A DNA stretch of 64,000 bases from Alphaproteobacteria bacterium (lineage in GTDB: Bacteria; Pseudomonadota; Alphaproteobacteria; JAOXRX01). A model generated the notes under the pieces. It was not told where the DNA came from and did not search any database. It saw only the letters and a program-made list of their open reading frames with translations. This document shows, in pieces, positions 35,222 to 42,532 of the stretch. Both the position numbers and the translations under genes were made by a program. The stretch spans positions 1-64,000 of the forward strand of contig JAOXRX010000079.1 in NCBI GenBank assembly GCA_025800285.1. The letters run 5' to 3'. Numbering within the stretch: position 1 is the first letter of the stretch; each line of letters opens with the position of its first letter.

Positions 35222-36014
35222 TGTTTCTAACATTAGTCCAGTTTTATTTTCAATCGGACCGTTTGATATAAGATGGTATGCCATGGCTTATATCTTAGGT
35301 TTTGTTTTAGGTTGGAAATATTGCTTAAAGATTATAAAAAATAGTAAAGAAAGACCTAATGCAAAAGACTTTGATGATTTGTTAACTTGGCTTATAGTAG
35401 GAGTTATACTTGGTGGTAGGTTAGGGTATGTACTTTTTTACAATTTAGCTTTTTATTTAGAAAATCCTGCTAGCATATTTAAAGTTTGGCAAGGAGGAAT
35501 GTCTTTTCATGGTGGTGTTTTAGGTGTTGTTGCATCGTCTTATTTATTCTCTAGAAAACATAATATAAAGTTTTTAAGAATAACAGATTTAGTTTGTTTG
35601 GCAGCTCCTATAGGGTTGTTTTTTGGTCGTATAGCTAACTTTATCAATAATGAATTATGGGGTAAGGTTACTAATGGCAATTGGGGAGTTGTTTTTCGAG
35701 AGGGAACATCTTTGCCTAGACATCCTAGCCAACTATATGAAGCATTTTTAGAAGGTGTGGTTTTGTTCTTAGTACTTAACTTTATTTATAAAAAAGACAA
35801 GACTCTTTTCCATGGGGTTATAAGTGGAGATTTTCTTGTTGGTTATGGTTTGTCAAGACTATTAGTGGAAATGTTTAGAGAGCCAGATGCTCAATTGGGC
35901 TATATATTTAATTGTCTGACTATGGGGCAATTATTATCTATACCAATGATTGGAATAGGGATGTTTTTGATAATATTATCGTCAAAAAGAAAAAATGGAA
36001 ATTGTAATAAATAA
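35211..36014 (+). CDS. lgt: prolipoprotein diacylglyceryl transferase
   Basis: 267 residues from the ATG at 35211, chosen for the GGAGG 8-12 bases upstream. Earlier in-frame starts would overlap trmN6 further. Integral membrane enzyme with about seven helices that moves diacylglycerol from phosphatidylglycerol to the lipobox cysteine. Family signatures are IRWYAMAYILGF, GGRLGYVLFYN, MSFHGGVLG and GRIANFINNELWGK, with RHPSQLYEA afterwards. It would process the lipoproteins in this window (DolP, MltB and RlpA types). Confidence 0.96.
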   Translation: MIFNVSNISPVLFSIGPFDIRWYAMAYILGFVLGWKYCLKIIKNSKERPNAKDFDDLLTWLIVGVILGGRLGYVLFYNLAFYLENPASIFKVWQGGMSFHGGVLGVVASSYLFSRKHNIKFLRITDLVCLAAPIGLFFGRIANFINNELWGKVTNGNWGVVFREGTSLPRHPSQLYEAFLEGVVLFLVLNFIYKKDKTLFHGVISGDFLVGYGLSRLLVEMFREPDAQLGYIFNCLTMGQLLSIPMIGIGMFLIILSSKRKNGNCNK

Positions 36015-36094
36015 TAGTTTTTTCAAGTAGTTTATTTCTTTAGTTTAGTTGTATGAGAACTAAACTTTGTATAAGGTTTAATGAAAAAATATTC

Positions 36095-36736
36095 TTATAT
36101 TTGATGATCTTCTGAGGATAGGTCTATGAATGTGTCTTTATGAGCATCATATTGTAACATTTTGCCAGAAGTTAAATCAAAGTACCAACCTAAAACTTTC
36201 AACTCTCCTTTGTCATGTCGTTTTTGTACGAAGTCAAAACTTAGAGCATTTTGTAATGATTGTTTAATCCCCTCTTTTTCACAGTAGCTTAACTGTTCTT
36301 CATAGCTTAGGTCTTTAGGGACTCTAGCTTTCACATCTTTCATTAAGTCAATCCAATCCTCAATAAAACTATCTGCTCCGTTGCTTAAGTCTGTATCCAT
36401 TAATGCTTTTATGCCACCGCAATTAGAGTGTCCCATAACTATAAGATTATCAACTTTTAAATTTCTTACAGCATATTCTAAAGCTGAGCTAGTACCATGG
36501 TGAGTTGAGTAATCATTTTCACAAGGAGGTATGATATTAGCTACATTCCTTATAACAAATATATCTCCATAATTTGCATTAGTAATTAGAGCAGGATCTA
36601 CTCTGGAATCACTACAAGCTACTATAACTGTAGATGGATTTTGAGCATTTTCTAATCTCTTTAGTAAATGTTCTTCAGATTCGTTATAGTCTTTGTAAAA
36701 ATTTTGATATCCCTTTATCAATTTATTTATGCTCAT
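36095..36736 (-). CDS. can: beta-class carbonic anhydrase
   Basis: 213 residues from the ATG at 36736, with AGGAAG upstream. A longer frame runs on through tRNA-His and is an artefact. Zinc enzyme interconverting CO2 and bicarbonate: the ligands lie in CSDSRVDP (Cys plus the Asp-Arg dyad) and HSNCGG (His and Cys), with FVIRNVAN between. Length and sequence fit the Can/CynT group. It lies downstream of tRNA-His, separated by a terminator. Confidence 0.95.
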   Translation of the reverse strand: MSINKLIKGYQNFYKDYNESEEHLLKRLENAQNPSTVIVACSDSRVDPALITNANYGDIFVIRNVANIIPPCENDYSTHHGTSSALEYAVRNLKVDNLIVMGHSNCGGIKALMDTDLSNGADSFIEDWIDLMKDVKARVPKDLSYEEQLSYCEKEGIKQSLQNALSFDFVQKRHDKGELKVLGWYFDLTSGKMLQYDAHKDTFIDLSSEDHQI

Positions 36737-36762
36737 AAATCTTCCTTTCGGTATCTGGACAT

Positions 36763-36788
36763 TAAAAAACACCCTGTTGGGTGTTGTA
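36763..36788 (-). terminator. terminator of tRNA-His
   Basis: On the minus strand AACACCC, loop, GGGTGTT and then TTTT. It lies just after the tRNA and before the carbonic anhydrase gene. Confidence 0.8.
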
Positions 36789-36792
36789 ATAA

Positions 36793-36869
36793 TGGGGCGA
36801 TTGACGGGACTTGAACCCGCGACAACCGGTACCACAAACCGGGGCTCTACCAACTGAGCTACAATCGCC
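36793..36869 (-). tRNA. tRNA-His (GUG)
   Basis: 77 bases on the minus strand, including the extra G at -1 (36869), which pairs with C73 as required by histidyl-tRNA synthetase, and an encoded CCA (36795-36793). Acceptor GCGATTG/CAATCGC, D arm GCTC...GAGC, anticodon loop TTGTGGT with anticodon GTG, and a T arm GCGGG TTCAAGT CCCGT. Confidence 0.95.
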
Positions 36870-36885
36870 ATTATCTGGAGTTGAC

Positions 36886-36914
36886 AATATATGTCACTTT
36901 TGCTTTTTTGTCAA
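36886..36914 (-). promoter_or_regulatory. promoter of tRNA-His
   Basis: On the minus strand TTGACA (36914-36909) and TATATT (36891-36886) with 17-base spacing, 16 bases before the tRNA. Confidence 0.75.
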
Positions 36915-36927
36915 CAAAATTTTATTT

Positions 36928-37590
36928 TTATATTATATCTTTTATTAAAGGTATAGTTATGTTTCTCTTTTTTTCTAAAGAAAGCTTATCTATTCTTTCA
37001 ACTAAGGATATAGCTTTTTTGAAAGATCTTTCCATGCGAATTAAAATATAATTTATGATTTCTGGGCTTATTTTTAGCTGTCTATCGGAGAATAGCTTTA
37101 TTAGCAATCCTGATAGTAAAAAGTCATCAGGCTCTTTTATTTCAATAGTATTAATGCTTAAAATTCTAGATTTAGCATCAGCTAAAGTTATTCCCCAATC
37201 AAGAGGTCTTTTAGATGCGGTTATTAATACAAAACCGCTGTTCATGTTTTTAGAGGCATTGTATAAGTTATATAGAAATTTATCATCTATGCATAGTTTA
37301 TCATAATCATCTATTAGAATGTTTTCTCCAGATAGTAATCTGTTTATAGTGTCTCCATTGCATTCGTCTGATTTTTTTATTTCCAAGGCATTTGACATTT
37401 CTTGCCAAATTTTTCCTAAATGAGTTTTGCCACAACCTGAGCTCCCATAAATTATTGTTATTTTTGAAGAGTCCCAGTTTGGGAATTTTTTTATCCAGTT
37501 AAAAGCTAGCTCATTTGCTTCGGAAGAAAGAAAATCTTGTTTTGAATAGCTTTGAGTATGTTGAAAATCTATAACTATTTGTTTATTCAT
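36928..37590 (-). CDS. hdaA: HdaA, DnaA-related replication regulator
   Basis: 220 residues from the ATG at 37590, overlapping the upstream stop by 8 bases. AAA+ protein without a DNA-binding domain IV: Walker A YGSSGCGKTHL, Walker B NILIDDYDKL, a sensor-1-like VLITASKRP segment, and an arginine-containing lid (DAKSRILS). With the beta clamp, Hda/HdaA stimulates ATP hydrolysis by DnaA and so limits initiation. It is the last gene of an operon led by an S24-type regulator and a DUF2066 gene, so its expression is probably tied to that regulator. dnaN and recF lie 10 kb away. Confidence 0.88.
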   Translation of the reverse strand: MNKQIVIDFQHTQSYSKQDFLSSEANELAFNWIKKFPNWDSSKITIIYGSSGCGKTHLGKIWQEMSNALEIKKSDECNGDTINRLLSGENILIDDYDKLCIDDKFLYNLYNASKNMNSGFVLITASKRPLDWGITLADAKSRILSINTIEIKEPDDFLLSGLLIKLFSDRQLKISPEIINYILIRMERSFKKAISLVERIDKLSLEKKRNITIPLIKDII

Positions 37591-38677
37591 TTTTATCTTC
37601 CCAAAATAGTTTGCAAGAGTAAACATCTGTTTTCTCTGCTATTAAACCTTTTTGCGATAAAGCTAGTTTTAAATCAAAAAACCTTCCTTGATAATATATA
37701 TCTATAATAGCACTATCTATTCTCAGTATATTTTCTTTGAATTCATTTATTATGGTTATTTCTTTAAGAGCATCTTTGATTCTATTTAATTCTTCTATTG
37801 AAGATATGTTTATTTCTGCATCAATAAAGTTTCTTTCATCGCCTTTAGTTATGGTTTGTTCTTTCCATGATAAGCTTAATTCGTTATTTACCTTCTCAAT
37901 AGCTTCTGTTAGCACTTCTCCATAAGTTTTGTTTTCTCCATCAACTAAAATAGAGCTATTTGATGATATGCCATTAAGTCCATATCTGTTTATATATACT
38001 CTCAAATTATTGTCTTCAATTTTAGCTACTGTAACAACTATATCTTTTACTTCATAACGAGAAAGTATGTTTTTTATGTTCTCAATTGATCCCGACATAA
38101 CTTCTTCTTTTGAGATTTGATATAAGTCAGTTAGATCTCCAATAGGCAACTTATGAGGGACTAAAAATGAGTCGCTGTAGAACTTCTGCCAAGCTTGCTT
38201 CCATAAGTTGTTTTCCTCCCATAAAAGAGTTTGGTCTTCACCAGCAATGTTTTTTACCCAAACAGGTATTACTAATACAGGAGAGCTTTTTATAGATGTG
38301 AAAGCTATGTTTCTTTGGTTTAAAAAACTAGAAGTTTTCTTTGGGTTAAAATTAAAGTGGAAAGAGCCTTTGTATCTAACATCTGAGCTTTTTTCATTAG
38401 ATATATAAAAATCAGAAATTATAGAGTTTATATCAGAGTCTATAATGTTAAGTTTTGATTGCTCTTCAGGTGTTAGTAGTGTAAGTCTGCTTAATAATTT
38501 TTTAAAAGCACTATCTCTTGCAGAGGCAATAGCTTTTTCTTTTGCTATGGCAGAGCTGATATCTGTAACATCTACATCAATATTTTTAACAGAGAAAACC
38601 TCGTTTCCTGCTATTGCTTGATTAAATGTAATACATAAAAGTATAAAAGATAAAATAAATCTTATTGGCTTACCCAT
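37583..38677 (-). CDS. DUF2066-family secreted protein
   Basis: 364 residues from the ATG at 38677, which gives a clean signal peptide (about 1-23, FILSFILLCITFNQAIAG). The mature part has the DUF2066 layout: AKEKAIASARDSAFKKLLSRL near the start, then SSPVLVIPVWVK, and a C-terminal half with VKDIVVTVAKIED. The family is exported and its role unknown. It is often next to hda/hdaA in Proteobacteria, as here. Overlaps the regulator stop by 16 bases and hdaA by 8, so all three are coupled. Confidence 0.82.
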   Translation of the reverse strand: MGKPIRFILSFILLCITFNQAIAGNEVFSVKNIDVDVTDISSAIAKEKAIASARDSAFKKLLSRLTLLTPEEQSKLNIIDSDINSIISDFYISNEKSSDVRYKGSFHFNFNPKKTSSFLNQRNIAFTSIKSSPVLVIPVWVKNIAGEDQTLLWEENNLWKQAWQKFYSDSFLVPHKLPIGDLTDLYQISKEEVMSGSIENIKNILSRYEVKDIVVTVAKIEDNNLRVYINRYGLNGISSNSSILVDGENKTYGEVLTEAIEKVNNELSLSWKEQTITKGDERNFIDAEINISSIEELNRIKDALKEITIINEFKENILRIDSAIIDIYYQGRFFDLKLALSQKGLIAEKTDVYSCKLFWEDKNE

Positions 38678-39276
38678 TTTATCTTCCCAATCCAATCTAT
38701 ATTGTTTTTATCTAGGTGCTCTAAATTTTCTTTATCGCAAATAGACTTTACTGTTATTTTGCTTTTGTTTTGTTCAACGAAAGCTTTTATTATTATTTTG
38801 TTATCTTTAGTTTTTATAGCAACTCTTTCATCTTCTGTAAGAGCTTTTTCATTCTTTGATATTATTAAAATATCATTTTTTCTGTATATTGGCTCTAAAT
38901 CATAACCTTTTACTCTTATAGCTATTGTTCCATTTGGAAAAGATCTTGGAAAAGCAATTTTTTCCCATTCATTATCCGTATCGTTTTCATAAAAACCAGA
39001 GTTGTTACCATTTATATTAGCAATAATATTAATCTCAGAGAAAGAGTTTGGTTCTGCTAAAGATGAAAAATATGAAAGATCTTTGTTTAATACTTTTAAT
39101 ATTTTATATAAGCTTTCTGTTGAAGGCCATCTTAATTTACCGCCATTTCCAACTCTTTTGCTTTTATTAAATGAAGTGGGGTCTAACCCTGCTTTTTTAG
39201 CTAGTCCTGAAGGTGATAGATTAGCATCTTTAGCTATTTTATCAATAGCACACCATATTTTTTTATGTGATATCAT
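38662..39276 (-). CDS. HTH regulator with an S24-like domain lacking the catalytic serine
   Basis: 204 residues. The N-terminal helix-turn-helix (ANLSPSGLAKKAGLDPTSFN, then LRWPSTESLYKIL) is followed by a LexA/CI-type S24 fold at about 105-200. In S24 proteins the loop GDSMEP carries the catalytic serine, but here it reads GYDLEP, so self-cleavage is unlikely. The HTH half looks like a chromosomal regulator common in Alphaproteobacteria rather than a recent phage gene (recalled, not checked). It heads the DUF2066-hdaA operon and faces the portal cassette across a 186-base gap holding two matching palindromes. Confidence 0.82.
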   Translation of the reverse strand: MISHKKIWCAIDKIAKDANLSPSGLAKKAGLDPTSFNKSKRVGNGGKLRWPSTESLYKILKVLNKDLSYFSSLAEPNSFSEINIIANINGNNSGFYENDTDNEWEKIAFPRSFPNGTIAIRVKGYDLEPIYRKNDILIISKNEKALTEDERVAIKTKDNKIIIKAFVEQNKSKITVKSICDKENLEHLDKNNIDWIGKIKWVSQ

Positions 39277-39311
39277 AATAATTAATCTTTCTCTTTTTTA
39301 CCTTGAAAAGC

Positions 39312-39340
39312 ATAATACAATACTTTGTTTAAAAAATCAA
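39312..39340 (-). promoter_or_regulatory. promoter of the regulator-DUF2066-hdaA operon
   Basis: On the minus strand TTGATT (39340-39335) and TATTAT (39317-39312) with 17-base spacing. Palindrome 1 (39341-39357) touches the -35 box. Confidence 0.6.
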
Positions 39341-39357
39341 GTAGGAAAAAAATCTTA
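39341..39357. promoter_or_regulatory. candidate operator 1
   Basis: GTAGGAAAAAAATCTTA, matching 15 of 17 bases with the site at 39409-39425. It lies between the -35 boxes of the two divergent promoters. Confidence 0.5.
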
Positions 39358-39365
39358 TTTTTTTC

Positions 39366-39394
39366 TTGACAAAGATTGAAAAATAAATTAAAAC
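39366..39394 (+). promoter_or_regulatory. promoter of the portal cassette
   Basis: Perfect TTGACA (39366-39371) with a weak TAAAAC (39389-39394) at 17-base spacing. The weak -10 box suggests low or regulated output. Confidence 0.5.
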
Positions 39395-39408
39395 GACTTT
39401 TGTTCTAT

Positions 39409-39425
39409 GTAGGAAAATAATCCTA
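39409..39425. promoter_or_regulatory. candidate operator 2
   Basis: GTAGGAAAATAATCCTA, containing the inverted pair TAGGA/TCCTA around a 6-base centre. It lies just downstream of the cassette promoter, where a bound repressor would block transcription. Confidence 0.55.
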
Positions 39426-39462
39426 TGCAGGTGGGTTTAATAAGGAGGGAAAATAAAAACAA

Positions 39463-39828
39463 ATGGATAACAATAAACTAACAGAGAGTGGGGATACAAA
39501 ATTATTTGCAAATGGTCAGGAAGCTTGGTTTTGGTTTATGCAAGCTAATGAGGCAAAAATCGTAGGTGCTAAATGTTCTCCAGGAATGGGTGCAGTTTCT
39601 AGACCTTGTGAGCCAGAAGATATTATGAATATAATTAATAAGCTTTATAGACAGAGAACTTTGTTGATTGATCATGTTAGAATACTAGCTCATTATGGAA
39701 AGAAGTTGTGTGCTCCTAATAAAGATAGATACAGAGAACAAAAAGCTTGTACTTTGTGGAAAGAAGCAATGAGTAAAATAGAACCTATTCTTGTTAATAA
39801 GGGTATTATAAAGGGAGTTTTTGCTTAG
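39463..39828 (+). CDS. unknown protein of the portal cassette
   Basis: 121 residues, small and soluble, with no membrane segment. Key lines are QEAWFWFMQANEAKI, GMGAVSRPCEPEDIMNIINK, LYRQRTLLIDHVRILAHYG and a final IEPILVNKGIIKG. The PRPCEP-like segment and the YRQR helix look strongly constrained, suggesting a real conserved family that travels with the portal gene. No function is known to me. Very strong RBS (AAGGAGGG). The next gene starts at the base after its stop. Confidence 0.7.
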   Translation: MDNNKLTESGDTKLFANGQEAWFWFMQANEAKIVGAKCSPGMGAVSRPCEPEDIMNIINKLYRQRTLLIDHVRILAHYGKKLCAPNKDRYREQKACTLWKEAMSKIEPILVNKGIIKGVFA

Positions 39829-40224
39829 ATGATTAATAATAATTCTTCAAATAATGCTTGGGTTGTTTTTTGTAAAAATACAGATTTAAGAATATTAAAG
39901 TTTCTTAAGTCAGGATTTAAGCACTGTTTTGTAATACTTAATGATGGAGATAATTGGATAACTTATGATCCTATGTCATCTTTTACAGATATTATGGTTC
40001 ATAAAACTCCAATTAGTTTTGATTTACCAGGCTGGTTCGCAAAAAGAGGGGATAAAGTCATTAGAACCTTTAAGGTTAAGCATAATAATGTTGTGCCATT
40101 AAGCTTTTATACATGTGTTGAGAGTGTGAAAAGGATTTTAGGAATCAATAAAGTGTTTATTTTAACACCATATCAATTATATAAATATTTAATAAAAATT
40201 AATTTAAAGAAAGGAGATTGTTAA
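39829..40224 (+). CDS. unknown protein of the portal cassette, possible cysteine-protease-like fold
   Basis: 131 residues. It contains GFKHCFVILNDGDNWITYDP, where a conserved-looking His-Cys pair precedes a WxxYDP strand, and later FYTCVESVKRILGI, with a second Cys and a helix. This order is reminiscent of papain/NlpC-like domains in phage tail or entry genes, but the match is weak. No signal peptide. It sits tightly between its neighbours (0-base spacing on both sides), so it is certainly translated with them. Confidence 0.65.
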   Translation: MINNNSSNNAWVVFCKNTDLRILKFLKSGFKHCFVILNDGDNWITYDPMSSFTDIMVHKTPISFDLPGWFAKRGDKVIRTFKVKHNNVVPLSFYTCVESVKRILGINKVFILTPYQLYKYLIKINLKKGDC

Positions 40225-40464
40225 ATGGGAGGAAGTAGTTCAAATATACCAAATATACCAAGTAACTATCAAAAACTTAATAACAATAATAATAGCTCTG
40301 AAGTTTCTAATAAAGATGAGGGAGCTAAGAAAAAAGAGGAGGAGGTTAAATCTTACCTTGGAGAAAAAAGAGGAAAGATAGGTACTATAACAACATCTTG
40401 GCAAGGAGTTCTTAAGGAAAAGAATGATGGCGAGTTAAAGAGAAAGACACTACTAGGGGAGTAA
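40225..40464 (+). CDS. small Asn/Ser-rich protein of the portal cassette
   Basis: 79 residues. A Gly/Ser/Asn-rich, probably disordered N-terminus (MGGSSSNIPNIPSNYQKL) is followed by a Lys/Glu-rich part and a C-terminal ...LKRKTLLGE. Short proteins with this RKTLLG-type ending lie beside the portal gene in T7-like podoviruses and related elements, which fits the next gene. RBS AAAGGAG overlaps the end of the preceding gene. Confidence 0.6.
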   Translation: MGGSSSNIPNIPSNYQKLNNNNNSSEVSNKDEGAKKKEEEVKSYLGEKRGKIGTITTSWQGVLKEKNDGELKRKTLLGE

Positions 40465-40468
40465 TAAT

Positions 40469-41941
40469 ATGGAAGTTTTAGAATTTTTAAAAAAGTATGA
40501 AAGAGCAAAGTCTCAAAGAGAAAAATGGGAAGATAATTGGCAAGATTGTTATGATTATGTAATGCCTCAAAGAGGTAGCTTCTTTAATAATGTGTCCGCG
40601 GGGGCTAAAACAGGAGAAAAGCTTTATGATGCTACGGCTCCAGATGCTGTAGATAATTTAGGAGCAAATTTACTAGCTAATTTAACTCCTCCATCAAGTC
40701 CTTGGTTCTCTTTAGTTTGTGGTCCTGCTTTGAATGCTGACGAAAAAAACTCTGTTAGTAAAGTTTTGGAAAGAGATAGTAATATAATACAGTCTAACTT
40801 TGATAGGTCAAACTTTGTGGTAGAGGTTCATCAATGCTATTTAGATTTAATTATAGCTGGTACAGCTTGCTTGTTATTTGAAGAGGCTCCAATAGGAGAT
40901 CTTTCTGCTTTTAAATTTACAGCGGTTCCTCTTTCTCAAGTGGTTTTATCAGAGGGTAATGATGGAAAACTTAATACAACATATAGAGAATATAAATTAA
41001 CATATAATCAACTTAAAAAGAGATTCCCAAAGGCAGATTTGCCTAAGAGAATGGTGAAGTTAGCCGAAGAGGACCCTTTTATTAAATTCTCATGTGTAGA
41101 GGGTGTGATGCCTAAGGGTAATGCATTTTTATACAAAGCTGTATTAAAGGAATATGATTTAGAGCTAAAAGAAACAATTATGGACTATTCTCCATTTATT
41201 AACTTTAGATGGGTTAAATCTCCTGGTGAGACTTATGGAAGATCTCCTGTTATGAAAGCTCTTCCAGACATAAAAACTGCAAACAAAGTTGTGGAGCTTG
41301 TTTTGAAAAATGCATCAATTTCTGCTACAGGAATATGGCAAGCTGATGATGATGGGGTTCTGAATCCTGCTACTGTTAAGTTAACTCCGGGTACTATTAT
41401 TCCTAAAGCGGTGGGGTCATCTGGGTTAACTCCTTTAAGTATGCCTGGTAAGTTTGATGTATCTCAACTGGTGCTTAATGACTTAAGAGACAGGATTAAA
41501 CATGCTCTTTGGACTGATAAGCTTGGGGCTATAGGTGCAAGAAATATGACTGCTACTGAAGTACTTGAAAGAAGCGCAGAAATGAATAAAGTTTTAGGAG
41601 CAACATTTGGCAGGTTGAGAGCAGAACTACTTACTCCATTAGTTCTTCGAGCAATGAGCATTCTTAAAAGAAGAGGAGAGATATCAGATTTAAGAGTTGA
41701 TGGAAGATTTGTTTTTTTAGAATATAAATCTCCTTTAGCTCAATCTCAAGCACAAGCAGATATAAAAAATGTTTTATATTGGGTGCAGTCTGCTAGTTCT
41801 TTAGGTCAGGAAGGCCTTTCTTCTATAAATATGACTGAGGTCGCAAAATGGTTAGGAAAAAAATTGGGTGTGCCTGATAATTTAATAAACTCAGATATTG
41901 GGGTGCCAGAGATTCCTTTGGAAGAAGCTGTTGCTTTATAA
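40469..41941 (+). CDS. podovirus-type head-to-tail connecting (portal) protein
   Basis: 490 residues, the size expected for T7-type portal proteins. Clear family lines are REKWEDNWQDCYDYVMPQRG near the start, LYDATAPDAVDNLGANLLAN, LTPPSSPWFSL, FNFRWVKSPGETYGRSPVM-like text (INFRWVKSPGETYGRSPVMK) and MTATEVLERSAEMNKVLG. Portals form the dodecameric ring through which phage DNA enters the head. No terminase, capsid, tail or lysis gene is near: a terminator and chromosomal genes follow. It is intact, so it is either a maintained domesticated cassette or a recent remnant. Codon use looks like that of its neighbours. Confidence 0.88.
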   Translation: MEVLEFLKKYERAKSQREKWEDNWQDCYDYVMPQRGSFFNNVSAGAKTGEKLYDATAPDAVDNLGANLLANLTPPSSPWFSLVCGPALNADEKNSVSKVLERDSNIIQSNFDRSNFVVEVHQCYLDLIIAGTACLLFEEAPIGDLSAFKFTAVPLSQVVLSEGNDGKLNTTYREYKLTYNQLKKRFPKADLPKRMVKLAEEDPFIKFSCVEGVMPKGNAFLYKAVLKEYDLELKETIMDYSPFINFRWVKSPGETYGRSPVMKALPDIKTANKVVELVLKNASISATGIWQADDDGVLNPATVKLTPGTIIPKAVGSSGLTPLSMPGKFDVSQLVLNDLRDRIKHALWTDKLGAIGARNMTATEVLERSAEMNKVLGATFGRLRAELLTPLVLRAMSILKRRGEISDLRVDGRFVFLEYKSPLAQSQAQADIKNVLYWVQSASSLGQEGLSSINMTEVAKWLGKKLGVPDNLINSDIGVPEIPLEEAVAL

Positions 41942-41947
41942 CTTTTT

Positions 41948-41976
41948 ATGGCTCTATTAATTTAGAGCCATTTTTT
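41948..41976 (+). terminator. terminator of the portal cassette
   Basis: ATGGCTCTA (41948-41956), loop, TAGAGCCAT (41963-41971) and a T run. Confidence 0.88.
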
Positions 41977-41985
41977 ATAAATAAA

Positions 41986-42014
41986 TTGACTTTATAGTGT
42001 AGTTCTGTTATTTT
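41986..42014 (+). promoter_or_regulatory. promoter of the gene at 42048
   Basis: TTGACT (41986-41991) and TATTTT (42009-42014), 17-base spacing. Confidence 0.55.
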
Positions 42015-42047
42015 CAGACAAATAATACAAAAGGAAGGGTTTAAGTT

Positions 42048-42467
42048 TTGCAAATATGGGGCGATAAAACAGTTTCAATGTTCGATATATGGTCTTTTGA
42101 GCATATATTAGCAGGTATCGCATTTACGGGAACTGTATGTTTGATATTAAAGTTTTTTAATAAACCGGCAAGAAAATTTTCGGATGTAAATACTATTATG
42201 CCAATATTGGCTCTTAGCTTTTTTTGGGAAGCTGTAGAACATTATTTAGAGACGGGATCGTTAGGTAAAAATGTTCAGTTTTGGTTTCATGGAGTAGAGC
42301 ATTGGTCAAATAGATTATTTGGGGATTCTTTAGCTGTTCTGATAGGTGCTTTTTTATATTTTAAGTGGCCTAAAATATTATGGCCTTTAAAGGCCGTATC
42401 TATAGCTTGGTTAACAGTTCATATTGTGTGGTTCCCTCACTCTATGTACTTACAGCAATTTTTATAA
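42048..42467 (+). CDS. unknown multi-pass membrane protein
   Basis: 139 residues from a TTG start, supported by AAGGAAG upstream. The first in-frame ATG (42078) would remove ten residues. Four hydrophobic stretches at about 15-35, 50-63, 95-108 and 112-130 suggest a small polytopic inner-membrane protein. Conserved-looking polar residues lie at helix ends: FEHILAGIAF, FFWEAVEHYLE and GVEHWSNRLFGDSLAVLIG, with repeated Glu-His pairs that could coordinate metal or haem. I do not recognise the family. It has its own promoter, and pgsA follows. Confidence 0.7.
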   Translation: MQIWGDKTVSMFDIWSFEHILAGIAFTGTVCLILKFFNKPARKFSDVNTIMPILALSFFWEAVEHYLETGSLGKNVQFWFHGVEHWSNRLFGDSLAVLIGAFLYFKWPKILWPLKAVSIAWLTVHIVWFPHSMYLQQFL

Positions 42468-42478
42468 ATTATATATTC

Positions 42479-42507
42479 TTGACTTTAATATAAAACTACT
42501 TTACATT
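42479..42507 (+). promoter_or_regulatory. promoter of pgsA
   Basis: TTGACT (42479-42484) and TACATT (42502-42507), 17-base spacing, 26 bases before the start codon. Confidence 0.6.
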
Positions 42508-42532
42508 TGAGTTAAAAATAAGGAGAAAAATC

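Noticed and set aside
36737-36871. N-terminal extension of the carbonic anhydrase frame
   Set aside because: The extra 45 codons are read straight through tRNA-His and its terminator; the ATG at 36736 has a good RBS and begins the conserved domain.
38662-39276. Calling the S24-type gene a prophage repressor
   Set aside because: The HTH half (SPSGLAKKAGLDPTSFN, WPSTES) looks like a common alphaproteobacterial chromosomal regulator, and it is fused in an operon with hdaA.
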